Assembly: GCA_028822675.1 (NCBI GenBank)
Contig: JAPKDE010000112.1
Coordinates: 1 to 7,996 of the forward strand
DNA length: 7,996 nucleotides
Direction: 5' to 3'
From: Dehalococcoidia bacterium
GTDB taxonomy: Bacteria > Chloroflexota > Dehalococcoidia > UBA3495
Part shown: positions 1 through 6,229 of the stretch, in pieces
Position numbering within the stretch: position 1 is the first letter of the stretch
Layout of the letters: each line of letters starts with the position of its first letter
Translations under genes and position numbers: made by a program
The notes under the pieces: model-generated
The model's database searches: none
What the model was told of the DNA's origin: nothing
What the model saw: only the letters and a program-made list of their open reading frames with translations

Positions 1-18
1 CTTCGATTTCGGGGCCAT
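1..18 (-). CDS. N-terminal fragment of the next minus-strand gene
   Basis: On the minus strand an ATG at 18-16 opens a frame reading M-A-P-K-S-K before the window ends. It is preceded by a perfect AGGAGG (30-25) with a 6-nt spacer, which is the main reason to call it a gene start. It lies 57 bp downstream of the stop of the ThDP enzyme, on the same strand, so it may be the next gene of that transcript. Six codons are too few to recognise a family. The short basic start does not look like a signal peptide, but nothing more can be said. Confidence 0.5.
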
Positions 19-75
19 GGCCAGCCTCCTGCTATTTTCAATTTTTAAGCCGCGACTTTTACCTAGGCGGGCAGC

Positions 76-1722
76 CTAGAAAGGTCGGCGGTGGGAGAAC
101 TCAACTTCTTCGTTGGTGATGAACTCCAGCAAAACAGCTTTGCCCTCTTCCTCGGTGACCTTGCGGGCCCGAGTGAAAGCGGCGCTGATCTGGTTGGGGT
201 CTGTGATGCGCTCAGCGTAACCGCCCATGGCCTTGCCCAAGTCGGCGTAATTGCCGCCCAGGTCCCGGGTGCCGTAGAGATTATGGGAGTCGGTCATTTG
301 CTTGGTTTCAACGGCCATGGTCGAGTTGTTCAGCACCACGGTGATGATTGGAATGTTGCTACGGACGGCAGTCTCAAAGTCCAGACCAACCATACCGAAG
401 GCGGCATCGCCCATGAAGTTGACACAGACTTTTTCCGGGGCGGCCAGCTTGGCGCCGATGGTCAGACCCAGGCCGGTGCCCAGGCCGTGAGACTTGCCCC
501 AGCCCAGGTAGGTTCGGGGGCCGTTTGACCGGTAGAACGGGGTCAACTGGTCGCGGGGGCTGCCCGAGTCGTGGGTGACGATGGCGTCTTCCGGCGGAAT
601 CGTGTGCATGAAGTCCCAGATGACCCGGTACGGGGTCATGGGAGTTGAGCTATCAGAGAGCTTGGCCCGCCACTGGGCCAGCCAGCCTTCACGCTCTGAC
701 TGAACTTCCTTCGCGGTGGACTGGTCGTCTTTGCGGCTGTTGCCGACGATGGCCTGGCAGGCTTCAATCAACTGTCGCAAGACCAACTTGGCGTCGCCGA
801 CGATGGGCAGGTCGATGTTGTAGTCCTTGTTGATGTCTGACGCGTCGTTGGTGGCCTGGATCAATGTCTTTCCGGACGGTATGTTCATAACCATGCCGTG
901 CTTGGTGAAGCTGGTGCCAATACCGCAGATCAGGTCTGACCGGCGGATGAAGTGGTAGGCGTGTCCGGAGATGGTCGGGCCAGTGCTGCCCAGGGCCAAC
1001 GGGTGGACCTCCGGGAAGGCGCTCTTGCCCAACAATGTGCTGGCTACCGGGACCTGGAGCAATTCTGCCAGCTCCAGCAGTTCATCGGTGGCCTTGGCGT
1101 AGAGCACACCTTGACCGGCCATGATCACCGGGTAGTGGGCAGCGCAGAGGGCTTTGGCAGCGGCTTCAACGTCGGCCGGGTTGCCCTGGCTAACGGTGGG
1201 ACGGCTTGGTACGTAGTAGAAAGACTCTTCGCTGACTTCTTCCAGCGCCACATCGGCGGGAATCTCAACAGCCATAGGGCCGCCCCGACCCTGACGCAGC
1301 CCGGCGAAAGCCCGGCGCATGATATCTGAGGTTCGGTCGGCCACGTTAACTTGTTCGATGGCCTTGGTGATGTCGGCATAACCCTTGAGTGAGTTGTAAT
1401 GAGGTGCGACGCCGGCTCTGTCTCGTGGGTGGCCCAGGGGTAGCAGTAGTATCGGCACGGAGTCGGAAAATGAGGTTGCGATACCGGGGTAGGCGTTTTC
1501 AGCACCCGGCCCGTATTGCATGGCAAACACGCCCATGTGGTCGCCGTTGCTAACGCGACTGAGGCCGTCGGCGATTCCTACACCAACGCGCTCTTGGCGG
1601 CAGATGATGGGCCGGATCCCACCAAGGGCGGCGGCTTCAATCACTGGGGTTGTCGGGAAACAAGGAAGGTACTGAACGCCCTCCCGCTTTAGAATCTCTG
1701 TTATGGCTTCAATCGTGTTCAA
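76..1722 (-). CDS. Thiamine-diphosphate-dependent enzyme, acetolactate synthase-like fold
   Basis: A 548-residue protein with the three-domain plan of the acetolactate synthase/2-oxoacid decarboxylase superfamily. The PYR domain is about residues 1-165, with catalytic Glu44 in RQERVGVGIADG and the GPGAENAYPG loop at 71-80. A central domain covers about 183-320, and the PP domain about 365-535. The Mg/ThDP motif is GDAAF (438-442) followed 23 residues later by NN (465-466). The third motif residue is Ala rather than the usual Gly, as also varies in oxalyl-CoA decarboxylases (GDSAF). The length is normal for the superfamily. The start is TTG, supported by AGGAGG (1737-1732) with a 9-nt spacer. 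The enzyme should bind ThDP and Mg2+ and act on a 2-oxoacid or acyl-CoA-type substrate in the cytosol, but no residue pattern lets me name the reaction. It stands alone behind a repeat-rich gap with its own likely promoter. True acetolactate synthase is less likely, as no small regulatory subunit is adjacent. Confidence 0.88.
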   Translation of the reverse strand: MNTIEAITEILKREGVQYLPCFPTTPVIEAAALGGIRPIICRQERVGVGIADGLSRVSNGDHMGVFAMQYGPGAENAYPGIATSFSDSVPILLLPLGHPRDRAGVAPHYNSLKGYADITKAIEQVNVADRTSDIMRRAFAGLRQGRGGPMAVEIPADVALEEVSEESFYYVPSRPTVSQGNPADVEAAAKALCAAHYPVIMAGQGVLYAKATDELLELAELLQVPVASTLLGKSAFPEVHPLALGSTGPTISGHAYHFIRRSDLICGIGTSFTKHGMVMNIPSGKTLIQATNDASDINKDYNIDLPIVGDAKLVLRQLIEACQAIVGNSRKDDQSTAKEVQSEREGWLAQWRAKLSDSSTPMTPYRVIWDFMHTIPPEDAIVTHDSGSPRDQLTPFYRSNGPRTYLGWGKSHGLGTGLGLTIGAKLAAPEKVCVNFMGDAAFGMVGLDFETAVRSNIPIITVVLNNSTMAVETKQMTDSHNLYGTRDLGGNYADLGKAMGGYAERITDPNQISAAFTRARKVTEEEGKAVLLEFITNEEVEFSHRRPF

Positions 1723-1780
1723 TTGGGGCCGCCTCCTGATTAATGTCGTTGTTTAAGTTTCTATTGACGTTGTTAATGAT

Positions 1781-1812
1781 GTTTCAGCGTGGCTGAAACG
1801 GCATAGTTTCAG
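1781..1812 (-). promoter_or_regulatory. Alternating inverted repeats in the ThDP-gene leader
   Basis: Reading the minus strand, CTGAAAC (1812-1806), GTTTCAG (1799-1793) and CTGAAAC (1787-1781) are separated by 6 and 5 nt. The middle copy is perfectly complementary to both outer copies, so two mutually exclusive 7-bp hairpins can form. They lie about 60-90 bp upstream of the TTG start, inside the predicted 5' leader. A short frame (ATG at 1819, TGA at 1786-1784, 11 codons) spans the array but has no Shine-Dalgarno. It could be an RNA switch or overlapping operators for a dimeric regulator. The repeats are seen directly; a function is inferred. Confidence 0.45.
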
Positions 1813-1868
1813 GGCTCATGGGGTCAGGGAAACAGTGCAAATCACAAGCCTAGTTTTTAGCCACGGCG

Positions 1869-1877
1869 AGTATACCA
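1869..1877 (-). promoter_or_regulatory. Extended -10 promoter candidate for the ThDP gene
   Basis: The minus strand reads TGG-TATACT (1877-1869), a five-of-six -10 hexamer with an extended TGn motif. The best -35 position, 17 bp upstream, matches only three of six bases, which is common for extended -10 promoters. Transcription would start near 1862, leaving a leader of about 140 nt before the TTG start at 1722 that contains the CTGAAAC/GTTTCAG array. This is the best promoter-like match I found upstream of the gene. Confidence 0.4.
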
Positions 1878-1941
1878 CCGCTCACGAATGGAGGCATCAG
1901 AGAATCGACGTAGACCCGACCCGGAGCGGCCACTGGATTCT

Positions 1942-2052
1942 GAGGAGTGCCGTAGGTTGACCCTACCAGGGGAAACAACTGTCATTCAGAGGAGTGCCGT
2001 AGGCTGTGACCCAACCAGGAGAAACAACTGTCATCCAGAGGAGTTCCGTTGG
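1942..2052. repeat. Imperfect 47-49 bp tandem repeat, about 2.3 copies
   Basis: Two full units (1942-1988 and 1989-2037) each begin GAGGAGTGCCGTAGG, share AAACAACTGTCAT near their 3' ends, and end TTCA or TCCA. A third partial unit starts at 2038 with GAGGAGTTCCGTTGG and then diverges. The units differ by a 2-bp length change and a few substitutions. Further right, CTTCACTTCGCTCAGGGTGA (2089-2108) has the look of the opposite end of a dispersed palindromic repeat, so the array may derive from such elements. Confidence 0.75.
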
Positions 2053-2126
2053 TCGATGAAGAATTTGCCAACCTTCAACTTGTCAGACTCTTCACTTCGC
2101 TCAGGGTGAGACCGGAGGCACGGCCT

Positions 2127-2223
2127 CCGTCATTCCTGCGAAGGCAGGAATCCAGTAGGTTCGCCAAAACGATGATTGGTTTCTCGCAGTCATTCTGGAT
2201 TCCCGCCTTCGCGGGAAAGACGG
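2127..2223. repeat. Inverted pair of 29-bp palindromic elements
   Basis: The left arm (2127-2155) starts CCGTCATTCCTGCGAAGG. The right arm (2195-2223, read on the minus strand) starts CCGTCTTTCCCGCGAAGG. The arms match at 26 of 29 positions and flank 39 bp. Each arm is itself a hairpin: ATTCCTGC-GAAG-GCAGGAAT at 2132-2151, and TTCCCGC-CTTC-GCGGGAA at 2200-2217. Compensating differences keep both stems paired. The layout resembles a REP doublet or a tiny non-autonomous element. No encoded protein or target-site duplication is visible. Confidence 0.8.
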
Positions 2224-2350
2224 AGTGCGTGAACGACGAGTCTTTTGTAGAACCGCTAATCCTGAGCTCCGACCAAGGTCGAGAGTCTCGATTTATCGGA
2301 CTTGTCGAAGGACGTGTTTTCGGATGACCAATGAGTTACGCAGAATCGAG

Positions 2351-2397
2351 TGGTTCGACAGGCTCACCATGAGCGGAACGTTCCCTCACCATGAGCG
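2351..2397. repeat. REP-like TTCGACAGG element with internal direct repeat
   Basis: TGGTTCGACAGGCTCACC (2351-2368) recurs exactly in inverted orientation at 2691-2708. It is followed by a 13-bp direct repeat, CTCACCATGAGCG, at 2363-2375 and 2385-2397. Each copy contains the short inverted repeat CTCA-CCA-TGAG. Between them sits a perfect 10-bp palindrome, GGAACGTTCC (2375-2384). The pattern fits short dispersed palindromic repeats seen in many bacterial genomes. Confidence 0.7.
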
Positions 2398-2426
2398 AGT
2401 GGTTTGGTTGGCATATGAATGTTGGC

Positions 2427-2562
2427 GTAGGGGCAGGTTTCTAATCTGCCCTGTTTGTGCACGGCCAATTAATTGTGGCAACCAGGTTTTCTGCGCCCAC
2501 GGTCGGCTGCAACGGCAAGGTTTGGCCTAACCGTGCCGGGCGGGTTATAAACCCGCCCCTAC
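2427..2562. repeat. REPIN/MITE-like element with inverted REP-type hairpins
   Basis: The terminal inverted repeats are 2427-2451 (GTAGGGGCAGG at the outer end) and 2562-2538 on the minus strand (GTAGGGGCGGG), matching at 21 of 25 positions. A further CACGG/CCGTG pair (2460-2464 and 2531-2535) continues the symmetry inward. Each arm forms a hairpin. The right one is a perfect 9-bp stem, GGGCGGGTT-ATA-AACCCGCCC (2538-2558). The 86-bp core (2452-2537) has no gene. The right hairpin has no T-run, so it is not a good intrinsic terminator. Confidence 0.7.
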
Positions 2563-2595
2563 AGCGGTGCTCGGCTCGCGGCCTGGCTGCAAATC

Positions 2596-2639
2596 CCGTC
2601 ATTCCTGCGAAGGCAGGAATCCAGATGACCCGCCAAAAC
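2596..2639 (+). repeat. Third copy of the 29-bp palindromic element
   Basis: Bases 2596-2624 are identical to 2127-2155. Both copies are followed by six unrelated bases and then the same CGCCAAAAC (2162-2170 and 2631-2639), so the conserved unit is about 44 bp with a variable 6-bp gap. Its internal hairpin ATTCCTGC-GAAG-GCAGGAAT lies at 2601-2620. Confidence 0.8.
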
Positions 2640-2690
2640 CCTCTCCTGTACGGCAAGACAATCATCACGGCAACAGAATCATCCGCAAAT

Positions 2691-2708
2691 GGTGAGCCTG
2701 TCGAACCA
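2691..2708 (-). repeat. Inverted copy of the TTCGACAGG element
   Basis: GGTGAGCCTGTCGAACCA is the exact reverse complement of 2351-2368, 18 of 18 bases. Similarity stops at both ends, so only the core of the element is shared. Confidence 0.75.
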
Positions 2709-2853
2709 TTGCCTATTCGCAGGTTTGAATGCATGACAAGTAGAACTTCGTCTAAATCAGGCTGACGCTGAGCGCACTAATCCCGCCTGAAGCCATGCGT
2801 GGCCAACATTGTGCCAGCTAAGTCAGGCAGACCTATGCTGGATGGCTTTAGGC

Positions 2854-3786
2854 TTAAGCTTTATTCAGGGCTTCAATTCGGACTGCGGCCGGTTTCAGGA
2901 TGGCGTAGAGGAAGTCGTTGGCGGGGGTGGGGATTTTCAGTTCCCGCGCCATGCGAACCACAGTGCCGGTCAGTCCTTCCAGCTCCACGGGACGCTGGTC
3001 GGTGAAATCTTTGGCCATTGACGCGCGACCCTGACCAGGGAAGCGGTCCAGAGAATCCATGGCCCAGGCAAGAGAGTCGGGCATGATGGGAGCGCCGCGG
3101 GCTTTGCCAACGGCCAGTACCTCTTCAATGGCGTCGCGTATCAGTTGTCTGGTCTCCGGCTTGGTGCGCATCTCTTCATAGACGCAGTTGGCAGCGGCGC
3201 AGACGGCTGCGGACCCGGCGATGTACGCAAACTTTTTCCAGAGCATGCCGGGCATGTTCTCGTGCAGGTTTACCCGCCAACCGGCTTCCTGGAAGCGTTG
3301 TAGCAGGTTTTCACCTCGGCGGCTGATGCCCACGTTCATTTCGCCGAAAGCCGCGATGCCAGGCCCGTTTTGAGTGACAACGCCCGGTTCAGAAATGCGA
3401 CCTTCCATGTAAGCAGAACCAATCATGACGTTGTCTTCACCCACGGTCTCGGCTAATATCTCGCCGTTATCGATGCCGTTTTGCAGGGTCAGTACCACTG
3501 TCTCCGGGCCGATTAGGGGAAGGACAGCGGAGACGGCGTCTGAGTTGTGGTACATCTTGACTGTGAAGATCACCAAGTCTTGCTCGCCGACGCTCGACGT
3601 ATTGCTTGTGGCATTGCCGGGAACGGTGAATGTGCCGTCTAATTGGCTCTCCACCCTTAGTCCGTTATCCTGGATGGCCCGCAAATGCGGCCCCCTGGCA
3701 ATAAACGTTACTTCATGTCCGGCGCGGGCCAATAACCCGCCAAAGTAACCGCCGACTCCACCGGCCCCAATGACCGCTACCTTCAT
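2854..3786 (-). CDS. Ketopantoate reductase (ApbA/PanE) family oxidoreductase
   Basis: From the ATG at 3786 this is a 310-residue protein that opens MKVAVIGAGGVGGYFGG, the Rossmann NAD(P)-binding start of the ApbA/PanE family (GAGGVGG at 7-13). Other family hallmarks are present: QNG with Asn103, catalytic Lys185 in the WKKF segment, Ser256, and Glu268 in PVELEGLTG. However, the two Asn that follow the catalytic Lys in E. coli PanE (180 and 184) are Ile189 and Ala193 here. The reaction may therefore be NAD(P)H-dependent reduction of a 2-oxoacid other than ketopantoate. An in-frame ATG at 3810 would add eight non-conserved residues; I prefer 3786 because it gives the canonical N-terminus, though neither start has an ideal Shine-Dalgarno. 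The gene lies about 100 bp behind the ligase with no terminator between, so co-transcription is possible. A pantothenate role is not supported by neighbours. Confidence 0.85.
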   Translation of the reverse strand: MKVAVIGAGGVGGYFGGLLARAGHEVTFIARGPHLRAIQDNGLRVESQLDGTFTVPGNATSNTSSVGEQDLVIFTVKMYHNSDAVSAVLPLIGPETVVLTLQNGIDNGEILAETVGEDNVMIGSAYMEGRISEPGVVTQNGPGIAAFGEMNVGISRRGENLLQRFQEAGWRVNLHENMPGMLWKKFAYIAGSAAVCAAANCVYEEMRTKPETRQLIRDAIEEVLAVGKARGAPIMPDSLAWAMDSLDRFPGQGRASMAKDFTDQRPVELEGLTGTVVRMARELKIPTPANDFLYAILKPAAVRIEALNKA

Positions 3787-3887
3787 GTCCTCGCTGGCTC
3801 CTATGCCCATTGGTAACCCAACTCCCTAACTAAGTGATCAGTCCCTGTTTTAGTTTTTATCAATGATACAGCGATTTTAAATTCGGC

Positions 3888-5450
3888 TTAGTCCCGGTTT
3901 TCCACCGGGTGGCTAAATTCTTCTCGCAGGTCCCGCTTCAGTACTTTGCCCATGACGTTGCGGGGTAATTCTCCCACAAAGATTACGGAACGGGGCCGCT
4001 TGTAACCGGCCAGCCGCTCCCTGCAGAATTCGATGATCTGCTCTTCGGTGACGTGGTCGGATTGGCCAACGACTACCGCTCGTACCTCTTCACCCCATTC
4101 CACGTCCGGCACGCCAATCACGGCGGCGTCGTCTAGTTCGGGGTGAGAGCGCAGCACCTGTTCCACTTCTTCAGGTGAGATCATCTCGCCGCCGCGCTTG
4201 ATGAAGTCCTTGGCGCGACCTGACAGAAATATGTAGCCGTCTTCGTCCTGGTAGCCCAGGTCTCCGGTGTAGATCCAGCCGTCGCGTATCGTGTCACGAG
4301 TGGCGGCTTCTTCCCGCCAGTAACCGGCCATCATGCGGGAGCCTCGGGCCACAATCTCGCCGTTCTCGCCTACCGATACCGTCTTGCCTTCTTCGTCCAC
4401 GATGCTAACTTCCACATCGTCCAGAGGCTTGCCGATCGAGGTCAGGCGTTTCAGTTTGGTTTCGATCTCTTCCGGGCTGCCGTCCAACACGTGGTCGTCC
4501 GGCGGCAACATGGTGATGGTGGAAGCGGTCTCAGTCTGGCCAAAGGCGTTGATGAACCGTGCGCCGGGGAATTTCCCAATCGCGTCTCGAATTACTTCCA
4601 GGGGCATGGGGGCCGCGCCGTAGGTAATGACGCTGAGCGACGATAGGTCGTAGTCGCCAAAATTGGGGTGCTCAATCAGGTGCTTCAGCATGGTCGGCAC
4701 CAGCATGGCCCGATTGGCTTGGTTCTCCTGGGCTAGTTTTAGCCATTCGCCAGCGTCGAACTGGCGCATCACCACCAACGTGCGCCCGCCGTAAACCGCA
4801 GCCAAAGCGGCTTGGAGTCCGGCTATGTGGTAGAAGGGCACCGTGATGAGATTGCTTTCTTCGACGTCTGGGTCGGCTGGCTCAACGGTGGCTAGCAGGT
4901 ACGACGAAAAGCTGTCATGGGTCAGCATCACGCCCTTGGGGACGCCCGTGGTGCCGGCGGTGAACATGATTACTGTTGTGTCTTCGTCGCCAGCCTCCGG
5001 GAAGTGCATCTGGTCGGGCGATGACTCGGCGAGAAATTCTTCGTAATTCTTGCCGTTCTCGGTGGCCTCTCCGTCCAAGATGATGATGCCTTCAGATAAA
5101 CGACTGCCTTCCGGGACCAGCGGTAAATACCGTTCCCCCAGCAGGAGGCAAGTGGGCGAGGCAATCTCCAGCATCTGGGCCAGTTCGTCGGTCTTGGCCC
5201 TGAAGTTTATGGGCACGTAGATGGCGTCAAGCTGGGCCGCCGCAAAATAGGCTTCAATGCACTGATTGGTGTTTACCTGCATGGTCGCCACCCGGTCACC
5301 AGGGCCAACTCCCAACTCGGAAAGTCCGTTGGCCAGCCGGTTGACCCGCTCTGCCAGACCTTCAAAGGTGATGGTCTGGCCGTCAAATACCATTGCGGCG
5401 CGTTCTGGGACGATGGCCCCGGCAATGGTCAAAAATTCAGAGGTGTTCAT
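3888..5450 (-). CDS. AMP-forming acyl-CoA synthetase (class I adenylating enzyme)
   Basis: A 520-residue member of the ANL superfamily, which activates a carboxylic acid with ATP to an acyl-adenylate and then transfers it to CoA. The adenylate core motifs are in order. The P-loop is FTAGTTGVPKG (163-173), with Ala where Ser is most common. Next come FGQTE (303-307), TGDLG with Asp397 (395-399), the hinge region around GRAKDFIKRGGEMISPEEVE (411-430), and the catalytic Lys502 in GKVLKRDL. All key residues are present and the length is typical, so it should be active in the cytosol. No signal peptide or membrane segment is visible. The acid cannot be named from sequence; a fatty, aromatic or other acid is possible. 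The start ATG has only a weak upstream purine stretch. The gene sits 30 bp behind an intact crotonase, which fits a CoA-thioester degradation operon. Confidence 0.92.
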   Translation of the reverse strand: MNTSEFLTIAGAIVPERAAMVFDGQTITFEGLAERVNRLANGLSELGVGPGDRVATMQVNTNQCIEAYFAAAQLDAIYVPINFRAKTDELAQMLEIASPTCLLLGERYLPLVPEGSRLSEGIIILDGEATENGKNYEEFLAESSPDQMHFPEAGDEDTTVIMFTAGTTGVPKGVMLTHDSFSSYLLATVEPADPDVEESNLITVPFYHIAGLQAALAAVYGGRTLVVMRQFDAGEWLKLAQENQANRAMLVPTMLKHLIEHPNFGDYDLSSLSVITYGAAPMPLEVIRDAIGKFPGARFINAFGQTETASTITMLPPDDHVLDGSPEEIETKLKRLTSIGKPLDDVEVSIVDEEGKTVSVGENGEIVARGSRMMAGYWREEAATRDTIRDGWIYTGDLGYQDEDGYIFLSGRAKDFIKRGGEMISPEEVEQVLRSHPELDDAAVIGVPDVEWGEEVRAVVVGQSDHVTEEQIIEFCRERLAGYKRPRSVIFVGELPRNVMGKVLKRDLREEFSHPVENRD

Positions 5451-5480
5451 CTATAAATTCTCGCGTAATTCCTGAAGTAT

Positions 5481-6218
5481 CTAGCTGGTCAGCCTGGCTG
5501 CCAAACGGCTTTCAAGCTCCAGTGCTTTGGGCAGGTCCAGGTCCATCCCCTGGCGTAGCAACTGCTTCATCGCGGCCACTGCATCGGTCGGTAATTCTGC
5601 CAATTTGTCAGCCAAACGCCAGGCTTCATCTCTGAGCGACTCCGGTGGTGTCAGCCGGGTTATCAAGCCCATGGATAGCGCTTCTTCGCTCTCGATACGC
5701 CGACCCGTCAGCAGTAAATCCATGGCCCGCGATGTGCCGATTGCCCTGGGTAGAGTCTGGGTGCCACCGGCAGCCGGAATCATCCCCAGTTGGACCTCTG
5801 GTAGAGCAAACACCGTGCCCGTGGCAGCCAGCCGAATGTCGCACAGCAGGGCAATCTCTAGCCCGGAACCGATGCAGTATCCGTGCACTGCAGCGACGAT
5901 TGGTTTATGCAAGTTTACCAGTTGCCCCCAAACGTCTCTTTCCCAGCGTACTTGCCGGGCAATCACCTGGGACGGCGCAGTGCCAAATTCGGTCAAGTCG
6001 GCGCCGGCACAAAAGCCGCGTCCCTCGCCGGTAATCAACAATGTTCGGATGTCTGGGTCCAGTTGGACTGCGGCTAGGGCTTCCGAGAAATCATCCCGCA
6101 TCTGCACGTTGTAGGCATTAACCACCTGGGGACGGTTCAACGAGATATGGGCCACCGCACCGTGCACCTGAAACAGCAGGGTCTGGAAGCCGCCTGAATC
6201 AGGCCCAGTATGAGACAT
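5481..6218 (-). CDS. Enoyl-CoA hydratase/isomerase (crotonase) with both catalytic Glu
   Basis: A 245-residue crotonase-fold protein. The N-terminal strand carries AHISLNRP (23-30), the oxyanion-hole segment is FCAGADL (69-75), and the second segment is GYCIGSGLE (113-121). The pair of acids used for water addition in rat enoyl-CoA hydratase (Glu144 and Glu164) correspond to Glu121 and Glu141, the latter in LPEVQLGMIP. GGTQTLPRAIG follows. Hydration of a 2-enoyl-CoA is therefore chemically plausible, though this fold also holds isomerases and hydrolases. The chain is slightly shorter than the usual 255-265 residues. The ATG has no good Shine-Dalgarno and lies 11 nt after the stop of the PHP gene, which suggests translational coupling. 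It is 30 bp upstream of the acyl-CoA synthetase, so it probably acts on that enzyme's product or a derivative. Confidence 0.9.
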   Translation of the reverse strand: MSHTGPDSGGFQTLLFQVHGAVAHISLNRPQVVNAYNVQMRDDFSEALAAVQLDPDIRTLLITGEGRGFCAGADLTEFGTAPSQVIARQVRWERDVWGQLVNLHKPIVAAVHGYCIGSGLEIALLCDIRLAATGTVFALPEVQLGMIPAAGGTQTLPRAIGTSRAMDLLLTGRRIESEEALSMGLITRLTPPESLRDEAWRLADKLAELPTDAVAAMKQLLRQGMDLDLPKALELESRLAARLTS

Positions 6219-6229
6219 AGGTAAAGAGA

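Larger units (their letters stand above)
1723..2853. other. 1.1 kb non-coding, repeat-rich intergenic region
   Basis: No frame here resembles a protein: the open frames of 60-100 codons on both strands run through palindromic repeats and overlap each other. The left part (1723-1880) is the leader and promoter of the ThDP gene. From about 1940 to 2708 it is mostly small repeats of at least four kinds, listed separately, plus a perfect hairpin CGGAGGC-ACG-GCCTCCG (2113-2129). Stretch 2224-2350 looks like decayed repeat material, including CTTGTCGAA at 2301-2309, which resembles the TTCGACAGG part of the element at 2351. From 2709 to 2853 I see nothing recognisable, and no clear terminator for the KPR-like gene. 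Confidence 0.8.

Noticed and set aside
63..79. Inverted repeat CTAGGC-GGGCA-GCCTAG at the end of the ThDP gene as a terminator
   Set aside because: The 6-bp stem overlaps the stop codon and is followed on the minus strand by GTAAAAG rather than a T-run; a gene start with a strong ribosome site follows closely.
91..528. 145-codon plus-strand frame opposite the ThDP enzyme
   Set aside because: It lies antisense to the conserved PP domain and has no recognisable motif.
1723..1868. THI-box (TPP) riboswitch in the ThDP-gene leader
   Set aside because: I do not see the conserved CUGAGA and ACCUGAUCUGG-type cores; the CTGAAAC repeats are a different pattern.
2113..2223. CRISPR-like array from the repeated hairpins
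   Set aside because: The copies are few, inverted relative to each other, irregularly spaced and themselves palindromic, with no cas genes.
1888..2765. Open frames of 60-100 codons on both strands of the repeat region
   Set aside because: They cross palindromic repeats, overlap each other and show no domain-like composition, so they look like chance frames.
3811..3887. Separate promoter for the KPR-like gene (TTGATA-N17-TGATCA)
   Set aside because: The -10 part is a poor match to TATAAT, and the AT-rich gap yields such hits easily; read-through from the ligase is as likely.
5527..6114. 195-codon plus-strand frame opposite the intact crotonase
   Set aside because: It is a shadow of a conserved gene: the minus-strand frame carries all crotonase motifs, while this one resembles nothing and lacks an evident ribosome-binding site.
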